A stretch of DNA of 64,000 nt from Synaphobranchus kaupii (taxonomy: Eukaryota; Chordata; Actinopteri; Anguilliformes; Synaphobranchidae), in the NCBI GenBank assembly GCA_029718625.1, contig CM056376.1, positions 110,467,319 to 110,531,318 on the forward strand, given 5' to 3'. Position 1 is the first letter of the stretch, and every line of letters begins with the position of its first letter. A program made the translations under genes and the position numbers. Positions 54,713 through 64,000 of the stretch are shown piece after piece. The notes under the pieces were generated by a model. That model ran no database searches, had not been told where the DNA came from, and saw only the letters and a list, made by a program, of their open reading frames with translations.

Positions 54713-55833
54713 AGTACAAAGTTCAGCATTAATTCAACTCTGATTTCATGAGCCCAGTAGGGATCACATTTATCAGCACTTTTACATTTTATCAGAGTAA
54801 AATGTAGTTTGTAAACACTGAACATTTAACCGTGTGATTTTTATGCAACCTTTGGCTTTAGAGTGGCCCAACACAATTACCTCCTTTTATACTGTAGGGA
54901 CAACAGAAACTACAATTCCATACAGTCCATAGGAGGCTCCTCCTCCACGTTGGAAGTGACGTAGGACATTGTACCAGTTGTGATTTCCGCACTGAAACGT
55001 GATACTGCACAGCGGAATGCGCGACTGGCAATAAAGTTTATAATAGGGGCAACACAGCCAGTTCTTCTCAGTTTTCTTCCGGTCCAGTTGTCCGCTCAAC
55101 GTTGTCTCGTCTCAGGGCCCTGTGCGGCCTGCTCGCCCAGGGGGAAAGACCTCGCTCCACAGGAAGCATCGGCCGTCCGTGACGCCGACCCAACCGAGCG
55201 AGGCGGGCTCATCTACCCCCAGCTATCGGCCACGGAGGACCGGAGACGAGACGCAAGGAGGCAACGCGAGCACCCGATGGTGAAGAAGAACCACCAAGCA
55301 GACCACGCAGCCAGATCCTGCAGCAGAGCACCGCCAGTGAGTCCCTAAAGAGGCAAGCGGTCTGCAGTAGGATGACGCTGCATAGTTCGGGAGAATTAAT
55401 GCGACCAGTTCCATTATCCATCTGTACGAACTGCTAACCTGACGACAAAAGAAACCTGTTCCAGGGATCCAAGATGAGGCGGACGTTTCCCCTATCTATC
55501 ACCACACGACGAACTGCAACCACAGGATTGGGCGACCGGTTTTCCCCTTTCGTTGTGAGTGTGCAATCCAACGGAGGAAACCATTTAACAGACTTTAATT
55601 CAAGTAAGGCTGTAACATGGGCATAGCTTATTAGTTAGCAACCGCAACATGTTTGTGACTGGATGTATGTAACTGCTACTGAAAGGTTAATGTGTGTTAT
55701 GTGAAAGTTTGTGTTACCGTTTTACTTTGGATGGTTTTAAGCCATCCACCGCGCTGCGTTAGGTTTAATGCATCACGCACAGAACGCATCTTGCATGTGA
55801 TCTGTCTTTAAACACTAACCAGCCGTAATATTA
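54713..55833. other. unassigned DNA with a GC-rich, exon-like stretch
   Basis: 54980-55345 is GC- and CpG-rich and open on the plus strand (122 codons, 54980-55348). A donor-like GTGAGT (55336-55341) lies near its end. It could be the first exon and promoter of a gene, or an old LTR or retroposon piece. The predicted peptide has no recognisable domain, and no TATA box or Kozak context is clear. Confidence 0.3.
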
Positions 55834-56622
55834 CAGTTTTTTATGATTGCTTTGACTCATTTTGCACAACAGAGTTTCAATGTGCAAAACTCTTAACACA
55901 GAATCGTATACTGCTCATTTTGGGTTCAAAATGTAATATAGCATGCAAAATAAAAATACCAGCGTCAAATCAGAGAAGTTTATCACAGCACCAGAACATT
56001 AGCTATTTCAAACAATGAAGTTAAATCATTGCTGCATTTTCAATATACAACAGACATCATGAAATAATGCTGCCAAACACAAAATCCTTCTGATAAAAAA
56101 AGAGTTTGAAAGTGTTTTTTGGTCATAACGCAAAATGCTATACTCCTAATCTTGGGCTCAAAATCATATATAGCATGCACAATAGAAACAACTGAACCAA
56201 ATTAGATTGTATTTCATGCTAAAGTTTATCATAGTGTCAGAACAGTGGATATGTTCATCGTTGAAGTTTAATTATTGGTGCATTTTCAAATACAACGGCC
56301 ATTATCAAATAATGCGGTCAAACACAAAATACTTGTTACCAAAAAAGCAATGGTATGCAATGGTAATTTTCTCATAAATACTTGTACAGCAATCAACCCC
56401 TGTGATAGACTGCAGTTTTGCACTTGTGTTTTTATGAAAGACAAACAAAATATTAGATTAGATTATATGAAGTTTAATCATTAAAGAAAAATCATACAGT
56501 AATGCAGTACTGTAAACTCAACTGTATTGTACAGAAAAAACAAAAACAACAGTAAAAGCAAAAACAGTTACAGTAACAACAAACTTTACTGTAAAGTAAA
56601 AAAAAAAACTGCTTCTCGGTGC

Positions 56623-57295
56623 TTAAGCAGAATTTTTCCTCTCCGCTGCATTTGGCCACAGAATTTTGTCGATGTTGCATCTGTCTTCGTTGGCAAGACA
56701 GCGCTGGTAAAATATTTTACAGTGCCTTATCCACCCGTGACACTGCTGGGCTGTAATGTCATCGCATGCCTCATCCATGGCCTGAAGGAGCGTTTCCTGC
56801 TCATATGGACACCTATCGTATACCTTCCATCTCCAGGCCGAGAAAAATTCCTCGATGGGGTTCAGGGGGAGTAAGGTGGAAGGAATTGGAATTGGAACTC
56901 TGGATGGGCTGTAAACCAGTCTTGCACAGCCAATGCACGATAGAAGTTTACATTGTCCCAGACAATGATGAACACCATCTGAGCATTTGGCTGTACGAGA
57001 CAGTTGTACAGCCCATCCAGAAAATGTATGAGGCGCATGGAGTTGTATGCCCCCAGCAGAGTGTCAGGCTGACCAATCAGGGATGGATGTGTATGGGCCT
57101 GCCAAATGGTCTCAGGGCCGGGTCTAGGCAAACTAGGCATGTACAGTACCTATTACCTATATACTGTATATTTACTGTACATGGTCCACGACCATGACCA
57201 TGATCATGACCACGACCACGACCCTGTCCATGATCCTGTCCTTCGTTACCAACCTCAACCTCACTGACCTGCTCCATGTTGTCAGAAACTGCCAT
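56623..57295 (-). pseudogene. IS630/Tc1-type transposase, broken
   Basis: N-terminal piece (57295-57077): MAVSDNMEQVSEVEVGNEGQ then a Gly/Arg/His/Asp-rich run (GRGRGHDHGHGRG). Most of the DNA-binding part and the first catalytic Asp are missing. The 57140-56862 frame has the second catalytic Asp in VWDN and ends FLPPYSP; after a frameshift near 56868 the LNPIEEFF block supplies the Glu. By my count 35 residues would separate Asp and Glu. The C-terminal part (KVYDRCPYEQ, GWIRHCKVFYQRC, DKILWP) runs to a stop at 56623. It cannot be active. Confidence 0.8.
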
Positions 57296-57501
57296 TCAGG
57301 TTTCTAAGCAGCCTTTTATGTAGTGGTGAAGATATTATCAATTGTGTTGCAATGCTACTCACCTGGGCAAGGTTGTTGGAAGTACTGAGACATGACTACA
57401 AACACCTGTTGAATTGATTTAGTGATCTGCATTTGTAGTAATAAACATTTGAACATTGTTGTAATATTAGGTGGCTGTATTCTGAGAATGGAGCATATGA
57501 T

Positions 57502-57770
57502 TAAAGTTTGGCACTTTGTATTAACAGTTTTGCACTTTGTATGTCAGCATAGGATGTAGTGTCCTAAGGTAAGAATTCTGCAAGTCAGTTTAGCACTTTG
57601 CGTTAACAGTTTTACACTTTGTATGTCATAATAGGATGTAGTGTCTTAAGGTAAGAATTCTGCAAGTCAGTTTAGCACTTTGCGTTAACAGTTTTACACT
57701 TTGTATGTCAACATAGGATGTAATGTCTTAGAGTATGAATTTTGAAAGTCAGTTTGGCACTTTGCATTTT
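57502..57770. repeat. 82-bp tandem repeat, three copies
   Basis: GCACTTTG(C/T)(A/G)TTAACAGTTTT, ACACTTTGTATGTCA, TAGGATGTA(G/A)TGTC and AAGAATTCTGCAAGTCAGTTT repeat about every 82 bases inside the right end of the transposon. The third copy is more diverged. Confidence 0.9.
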
Positions 57771-57829
57771 GAGTTTTGTACATTGAAATTCTGCTGTGCA
57801 AAATGAGTCAAAGCAATCGTAAAAAACTG

Positions 57830-58039
57830 TAACACTGCACGCTGATCTCAACGCACATGCATTGCTAAGCTTACGGCTATCCCCTATGTGTATGATATGG
57901 TTCATGCGCCACCATTAGCTAGCTCCAGCGAAGGCTAGTTTCAAACCTCCCTCCATTTTAGTTTCTTTGTTCTCTCTGAACACGTGTCCGAGGCAACCCC
58001 GACACACAGAACATGGAAACCCCACATGCGCCCAACGCG

Positions 58040-58040
<1 letters not shown>
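57830..58040. other. unassigned DNA
   Basis: No recognised feature. Confidence 0.4.

Positions 58041-58118
<78 letters not shown>
58041..58118. repeat. (CA)n microsatellite
   Basis: 78 bases of uninterrupted CA, long enough to be highly variable. Confidence 0.97.
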
Positions 58119-58121
<3 letters not shown>

Positions 58122-60668
58122 TTTGTTGTACATTATAGTAGTGAATTGTGCCTTGCTCTGTTTGGTACTTTGTGTTCAATAAACTATTACATTTATCCAA
58201 GATTGCCTGTATTAATGTTGCTCTTGTGGTGAACTTAATCAGCCAATGCTAATCGCAGGGATTCCCCAAAATGCCTTCACCTTCTAGCTGGATCATTTAT
58301 ATTAATTCGGTATCAACTGAGTACATGATATTGTGATTTTGCTAAGACAATTATTAATGTGTAATTTTATTGGTAATTAATTTAATTATTAATTCAAGTT
58401 ACCAATTTTTAGTTAGTATATTCTCTTTTGAGAATAATACATTTTATGATTTATTATACAAAAGCCATGCGACCAGTTGTATAAGGATGGTAGTGGCGTA
58501 TCGCAGTACATAAGTGACGCCCCGTGTATAAATATAGAGGTATGTCCCCTACATTTTTGGTACCCCGTGTATATATTTAATTGAATATTCCCTACAATAC
58601 ATACCAGTAGCAAAGTACCATTAACAGTAAAAACAGGAGTGGATAAACAGAGTTGCAACTTGCAAGTATAGCGTTATTAATGAAAATGAGGCTCTCCATC
58701 TCATGGAATAAGTATTTATTTTAAGAAACACTTCTATGGATGACTGTATCAGCCTCATTCAGTCCTGTGAAGTTCCTGGAGGTTCATTTATAGCACTTCC
58801 TCTGACTAAAGTGCTTGAACATACGTTACACATCTTCACATACGGTGCAGCGTATCTGAAAATAAACACCGCTTCCTCCTTCCCAAACTTGTTGCGGGAA
58901 TCGCGCCTGTTCCATTGTAAGGCACCTCATTGACATTTCCCCCTCATCGGATTATCAGAGGGGTCTCCGTTCACCATTTCCTTCCGTACATAGTGCGGCA
59001 CACGAGAGGGGCAGCACTGTGTAGCTGGAAGAATCCTAACCTGAAGTCCATATATATTTAAAATATACTGCCATATATGTAATACTTTGCATGATATATT
59101 TGAATGTACTGTATGCCACCACGCCAAATGTTTCACTAGTCATGTCAATATATTGTATTTCCTTACATAGAGAGTTGTCATTCTACATGTGAAAAATGGC
59201 ATTTTGAGGCAGAGACCTCTGGGCTTTTTAAGTGCAGAATTGGTGCATTTGTAGATTAATGGTGAATGGCCTGTTTTTTTCATTATGTATTCTTTGGTAT
59301 TACATTCTGTCTTTTATATTAATATATCCCAACCGGACCAAAGTGGAAGCAGATGGTATATTCTGGAGCATATGTATGCATTATTCAATACATTCCTTAC
59401 TACAAATGACAGTATTTCATTGTGCATTTCAAGTCACGGTTTTCTTCGTTCACAAATAAGCCAGTGTTGTGTCCTGGTCGTGCGTGCGTAGTTAAATGCT
59501 GAAAATATCAGACGCTATAATTGTCGTAAAAAAAATGGCAAATGAAGAATGCCAATGTTGGATCTCCACAGATGGGGGAAATACGTTTGTGCTTTGTAAG
59601 GGAAATTGCACACACTCTCATGCTTTTTATCTGTTCCCGTTTCTTCAACCTGCACCGTCCAATCTGACACCCGCTTCCTCATAGTCATGTTAACATGGTA
59701 ACCGAATGGAAGTTGCCTGTTTTTTGTTTGTTTTTTTTGTTGTCTACCTCTGGCAGGTAGCATCAGTGATTAATGATTGGAGTGGGGAGAAGCTGAAGGT
59801 GCTGTAAATGGTAAACAAGGTGTCTTTGGGGATACGAGAGGGGGGGAAAAACTGCCAACCAGTCATTCTTTTCTCCTGAAGATGAAAGAATCACAACTGC
59901 AGCAGGTTCTCAAATGAAGGCATTCCTGAAAACAGGAAAGGACTTTTAAAACCTAGACATAGCCCATTAGCTTTTTTTCTTACCTCCATTGCCTCTTTTA
60001 CCTTTTTTTCATGGCCAATGTTTCAGAGTCATTATGAGAAATAGAGCAGGACCAAGGAGACTTATTATTTTTTTTAGTTACGTCAACTGCTTCCTTTAAT
60101 CATGTGCACCTTGACATGACCAGGGGCTATTAGTTGCTGAGGTGTCCTCCCTCTTTGCCCCCAATTAAACCTGGGCTCCGTGGCCCAATAACAAACTCCA
60201 GGACTGGATGTCACACACGCCTAATCTAAAGACCCTGCTGAGAGAGATTAAACGGGGTTATGCTAGTTAAAACTTTAAGAGAACAAAACTGTTCACTTGT
60301 GAAAAGCATCCTTTTGTAAGCGCTCATCTGTTTAATGACATTCTTGTTCTTTCTAACAGTGTGGGATAAGATCATTGTCATAGTGTCATAAAAAAAAATG
60401 TAATCGTTTATCAGCCCTAAGCACATTTGGTTCATAATACACTTTGTGAAATTGTGCGGCTAAATGTGACATAATACACAATGTAATTCTTTGACCCTCT
60501 GATCCACACATGATTCTGAATGAGTTTTAAAGATCTTTATAATAAATGTAATAAATGTGTTATCGATGGGTGAGTGAATAAAGCAACTTTTAATGGTCTC
60601 CTTTACTTTGAATTTGACAGCGGAGATCGAGAGCGGGAGGTTGGGAGTTGGAGGTAGGAGATTACCTA
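58119..60668. other. unassigned DNA
   Basis: No gene or repeat recognised. 60100-60240 is of mixed composition and may be conserved non-coding DNA (untested). Confidence 0.4.
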
Positions 60669-61211
60669 CACTGCCTGGCCAAAAAAAAAGTCGCTGTTGC
60701 ACCCGTCATGCATAGTGCCCACTGTACAAGACTCTGGAGGCAGTGTTCTGATCTGGGGTTGCTTCAATTGGTCAGGTCTAGGCTCATCAACGTTATGCAG
60801 CAATAAAGTGAAGTCAGCTGAGTACCTGAATGTACTGAATGACCAGGATATCCCATCAATGGGCATATTCCAGGACGACAATGCCAAGATTCATCGGGCT
60901 CAAATTGTGAAAGAGTGGTTCAGGGAGCATGAGGAATCATTTTCACACATGAATTGGCCACCAGAGTCCTGACCTTAACCCCATTGAAAGTCTTTGGGAT
61001 GTGCTGGAGAAGACTTTATGGAGTGATTCGACTCTCCCGTCATTAATACAAGATCTCGACCAAAAATGAATGCAACTCTGGACGGAAATAAATGTTGTGA
61101 CGTTGCATAAGGTTGTCGAAACAATGTCACAACGAATGCGCGCTGTAATCAAAGCTAAAGGCGGTCCAACAAAATATTAGAGTGTGCGACCTTTTTTTTG
61201 GCCAGGCAGTG
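60669..61211 (+). mobile_element. short Tc1-like derivative, copy 2 (CACTGCCTGGCC family)
   Basis: Ends CACTGCCTGGCCAAAAAAAA and its complement, TA on both sides (60667-60668, 61212-61213). Same internal structure as copy 1 at 22837: the transposase resumes in the middle of the catalytic domain ([11 protein letters not shown]), keeps FQDDNA, then hits the shared frameshift before LNPIESLWDVLE. The first catalytic Asp and the DNA-binding half are missing. Length 543 bp against 546 in copy 1. Confidence 0.92.
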
Positions 61212-62330
61212 TATCTGCGGGGACGGGCAGTGGGCGTTAGCCTAGCCTGTGTACTGGGCAGGCCAATGGATGACACTTCAGCAGGCGTTATAAGGATCTG
61301 ACTCGTTCTGTGATGAAGACGGAGGGAGAGATAGAGAGAGAGCGCAGTGGAGAGAGGAGGGGTGCTGGATTATGGGACTGAGGATGAGGGAGATGAGGTT
61401 GGAGATGACGATAACGAGATGGAAGTCACCGGCGGCATTGATGCATTGGGAGGGCTCGGGAGAGGAGATCACGGGCAGATGAAAAGGGTGCCAGAAAAAA
61501 AAACGGTGACAAAATAGGGGTGGGGGAGGGGCAGAGTGATGAAGATGCGACGAAGAGGTGGAGGTTGATATATGGGGGCCGGACGTGGGTCGGGCAGGGG
61601 TCGGCGGGGGGGGGGGGGGTATCAGGTCAAAGATGATGAAAGGAATGGAGAGGAGGATGCTGTAGGGAATAATGAAATGAAGATGGAGCAGCAGGAGGTG
61701 GTTTAAAGACAATGAAAGAGGGGTGTTTGGCAGGGTCCTGAAATCTGTGACTGCAGGAGGTAAAGACTATGAATAAGGTGCTAATAAATAATCTCATCTT
61801 GGGTTCTGTGCAGCTCCTTAAGAGCCCCAATGAGTGGGTTCAGCAGTAGCTTCATTATGGATGCTAATGCTACATGTAGTGCGTGCGTCTATGGAGTCGT
61901 GTAATAAGAGCTATCGTCTGTGAAAGAAAAACGATACAAAATGTAGAAGATTACATTTCACACGTATACGGTGCCTTTTCTATGGACTCTAAAGTTATCA
62001 CTGAAGTTTTTCCTGTATAGCCTACATTGGAAAATATAGGCATTGCTCAAATGTTACATGAGGGGATGTGTTTCTGTACAAACTTGTCTGGGGTACATAT
62101 GGGACTGTATGAAGCAGGAAGTTATGCAAGTCATAGCTCTAAATTCTGGGAAGAAAACATTGCAGAATTGTACATTATGTAGGACTCTGGAAACACATTG
62201 TTGTAGTCGGGTAAATAGAATGTATACAAAAATATACTTCCTGGTAATGATGAATAAAGTGTCGTTCATTACCATAATCAAGCTCTACTCTTATGACACA
62301 TTTTCCTGTTTTAAGCTATATATATATATA
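61212..62330. other. unassigned DNA
   Basis: Purine-rich (GGAGGGAGAGATAGAGAGAG, poly-G at about 61607-61618) from 61320 to 61720, giving Pro/Ser/His-rich chance frames on the minus strand. No gene recognised. (TA)n at 62318-62330 is the target of the next element. Confidence 0.4.
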
Positions 62331-63968
62331 CAGTCAAGCCGGAAAGTCTGCACACCCCTTTCACCTTCTCCACATTTTATTAGGTTACTGACATATTCTA
62401 CAATAGATTGAGTTCATTTTTTGTCTCAAAATTCGACACAAAATAGCCCATAATAACAAAGTGAAAACAGGTTTTTAGACATTTGTGCTAATTTATTAAA
62501 AATCAAAATGTAAAATATCATATGTACACAAGTGTGCACACCCTTTGATATGACACCCAAAAGTGAGCTGAGGTGCATTTTGTTTCCACTGATACTGCTT
62601 GAGATGTTTCTACAACTTAATTGGAGTCCACCTGTGATAAATTCGATTGATTGGACATGATTGGGGATTGCCAACACCTGCCTATATAAGGTCCCACAGT
62701 TGACAGTGCATGTCAGAGCAAACTCCAAGCCATGGGGTCAAAGGAATTATCTGCAGACCACAGAAACAGGATTGTGTCAAGGCATAGATCTGGAGAAGGG
62801 TACGGAAAAATCTCTGCAGCTTTACAGGTCCCAAAGAGCACAGTGGCCACCATCATTCGTAAATGGAAGAAGTTTGGAACCACCAAGAATCTTCCTAGAC
62901 CTGGCCGCCCGGCCAAACTGAGCAATCGGGGAAGACGGGCCTTGGCCAGGGAGGTGTGCAGGAACCCGAGGGTCACTCTGACAGAGCTCCAGCGTATCCT
63001 TGTGGAGATGGGAGAACCTTTCAGAAGATCAACCATCCAGGCAGCACTCCACCAATCAGGCCTTTATGGTAGTGGCCAGACGGAAGCCCCTCCATAGTAA
63101 AAGGCACATCACAGCCTGCTTGGAGTTTGCCAAAAGGCACCTAGAGGACTCTCAAACCATGAGAATCAAGATTCTCTGGTCTGATGAAACCAAAATGGAA
63201 CTTTTTGGCCTGAATACCAAGCGTCACGTCTGGAGGAAACCAGGCACCGCTCATCACCTGGCTAATACCATCCCTACAGTGAAGCATGGCGGTGGCAGCA
63301 TCATGATGTGGGGATGTTTTTCAGCAGCGGGAACGGGGCGACTAGTCCTGATAGAGGGAAAGATGAATGCAGCTAAGTACACCGAGATCCTTGAAAAAAA
63401 CCTGCTCCAGAGCGCTCTGGACCTCAGACTGGGGCGAAGGTTTACCTTCCAACATGACAACGACCCGAAGTACACAGCCAAGAGAACAAAGGAGTGGCTT
63501 CGGAGAAAGTTTGTGCATGTTCTTGAGTGGCCCAGCCAGAGCCTGGACCTGAATCCAATTGAACATCTGTGGAAAGAGCTGAAAATGGCTGTGTACCGAC
63601 GCTCCCCATCCAACCTGACGGAGCTTGCAAGGATATGCCAAGAGGAATGGGCAAAAATGTCCAAAAACAAGTGTGCCAAGCTCGTAGCTTCTTTCCCAAG
63701 ATGCCTTGAAGCTGTAATCGCTACCAAAGGTGCAGCAACCAAGTATTAGGCTAAGGGTGTGTACAGATATGTAACCCCTAAATAACCTATTTTTGTCAGT
63801 AAAATAAAATTGCATATTTTCTAAAAACCTGTTTTCACTTTGTCATTATTGGCTATTGTGTGTAGATGTTTGAGGCAAAAAATGAACTCAATTTATTGTA
63901 GTATAAGTCTGTAACGTAATAAAATGTGGAGAAGGTGAAAGGGGTGGGGAGACTTTCCGGCTTGACTG
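62331..63968 (+). mobile_element. complete Tc1-like transposon
   Basis: 1638 bp between TA dinucleotides with inverted ends CAGTCAAGCCGGAAAGTCT and the complement. The ends match over about 50 bases, with the differences I see clustered around CTGCACACC versus CTCCCCACC. It holds one transposase gene with one frameshift. Length and layout are those of an autonomous Tc1 element. Confidence 0.95.
62732..63749 (+). pseudogene. Tc1 transposase, one frameshift
   Basis: First frame (62732-63070): MGSKELSADHRNRIVSRHRS, paired-like helix-turn-helix 1 (KISAALQVPKSTVATIIRKW), a GRP-type linker (RPGRPAKLSNRG, binds the minor groove) and helix-turn-helix 2 ([13 protein letters not shown]). At 63070-63072 the frame shifts; two bases are missing relative to the usual join. 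Second frame (63072-63749): catalytic Asp in [12 protein letters not shown] (63183-63185), second Asp in HDNDPKYT, and Glu in NPIEHLW, with 34 residues between the last two (DD34E), ending ATKGAATKY. Everything else is intact, about 340 residues in total. As it stands it makes only a DNA-binding fragment. Confidence 0.93.
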
Positions 63969-63974
63969 TATATA

Positions 63975-64000
63975 CACTGCCTGGCCAAAAAAAAAAAGTC
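63975..64000 (+). mobile_element. short Tc1-like derivative, copy 3 (left end only)
   Basis: CACTGCCTGGCC plus an A-run and GTC, the left end of the family at 22837 and 60669, six bases after the end of the preceding Tc1 and cut by the window edge. Confidence 0.85.

Larger units (their letters stand above)
55834..57829 (-). mobile_element. IS630/Tc1-type DNA transposon, internally deleted
   Basis: Ends CAGTTTTTTATGATTGCTTT (left, after TA) and AAAGCAATCGTAAAAAACTG (right, before TA) are inverted copies extending through TGACTCATTTTGCACA. The terminal layout resembles the elements at 33228-42463 (CAGTTTTTCTCAATTGCTTAC). The left 800 bp are non-coding, a broken transposase runs on the minus strand from 57295 to 56623, and three 82-bp repeats sit at the right (57502-57770). 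Confidence 0.85.

Noticed and set aside
57915..58200. Cys-Val and Thr-His repeat frames
   Set aside because: Created by the CA microsatellite on both strands.
61278..61830. 144-codon Pro/Ser/His-rich minus-strand frame
   Set aside because: It is the complement of a purine-rich tract with poly-G, and has no domain or conserved start.

Overview
This window looks like repeat-rich intergenic DNA of a ray-finned fish, probably a teleost. The signs are Tc1-like DNA transposons with TA target sites, tRNA-derived SINEs with a 'gagcgtctgctaaat' tail and short TAATG repeats, chromodomain Ty3/gypsy LTR elements of the Tf1/sushi type, and long (CT)n and (GT)n microsatellites. I cannot name the species. 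I found no convincing host protein-coding exon, no host tRNA or rRNA gene and no prokaryotic feature. The only long, family-recognisable reading frames belong to mobile elements.

Layout. 1-25 kb: mostly unassigned AT-rich DNA with a Tc1 3' end at the left edge, a dead Tc1 derivative (4635-5173), fold-back elements (12960-13662, 15480-16326, and 19513-21775 with a Tc1 end and a Harbinger-like element nested inside), a Tc1 element with ~250-bp inverted repeats (21996-22827) and a short Tc1 derivative beside it. 25.1-26.8 kb: a decayed gypsy element (5' LTR, broken gag, part of the 3' LTR) that splits an older repeat. 33.2-42.5 kb: an inverted pair of IS630/Tc1-type elements, one of which holds a young, apparently complete Ty3/gypsy chromodomain retrotransposon (33336-40583, minus strand; gag, pol, two LTRs of equal length, target duplication). 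43.4-45.3 kb: an inverted-repeat element whose right end has expanded into a 43-bp tandem array. 46.6-47.6 kb: the best fold-back copy. 48.7-53.5 kb: a young non-autonomous LTR element whose interior is four adjacent minisatellites of 30, 30, 30 and 24 bp. 54.0-54.7 kb: a solo LTR. 55.8-57.8 kb: a second IS630/Tc1-type element with a broken transposase. 60.7-61.2 kb and the last 26 bases: further copies of the short Tc1 derivative. 62.3-64.0 kb: a nearly complete Tc1 transposon with one frameshift.

How the parts fit. The strongest biological signal is a shared replication design in the LTR elements. In both elements with paired LTRs an 11-nt sequence about 30 nt downstream of a TATA box (the predicted RNA 5' end) is perfectly complementary to an 11-nt primer-binding site one base inside the 5' LTR, as in Tf1-type self-priming. 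The two elements differ at two positions in each 11-mer, and both differences are compensated by base-pairing. The autonomous element also has a correctly phased CCCAAAA slippery heptamer where gag overlaps pol in the -1 frame. The rest of the window records layered insertions whose order can be read from interrupted copies.
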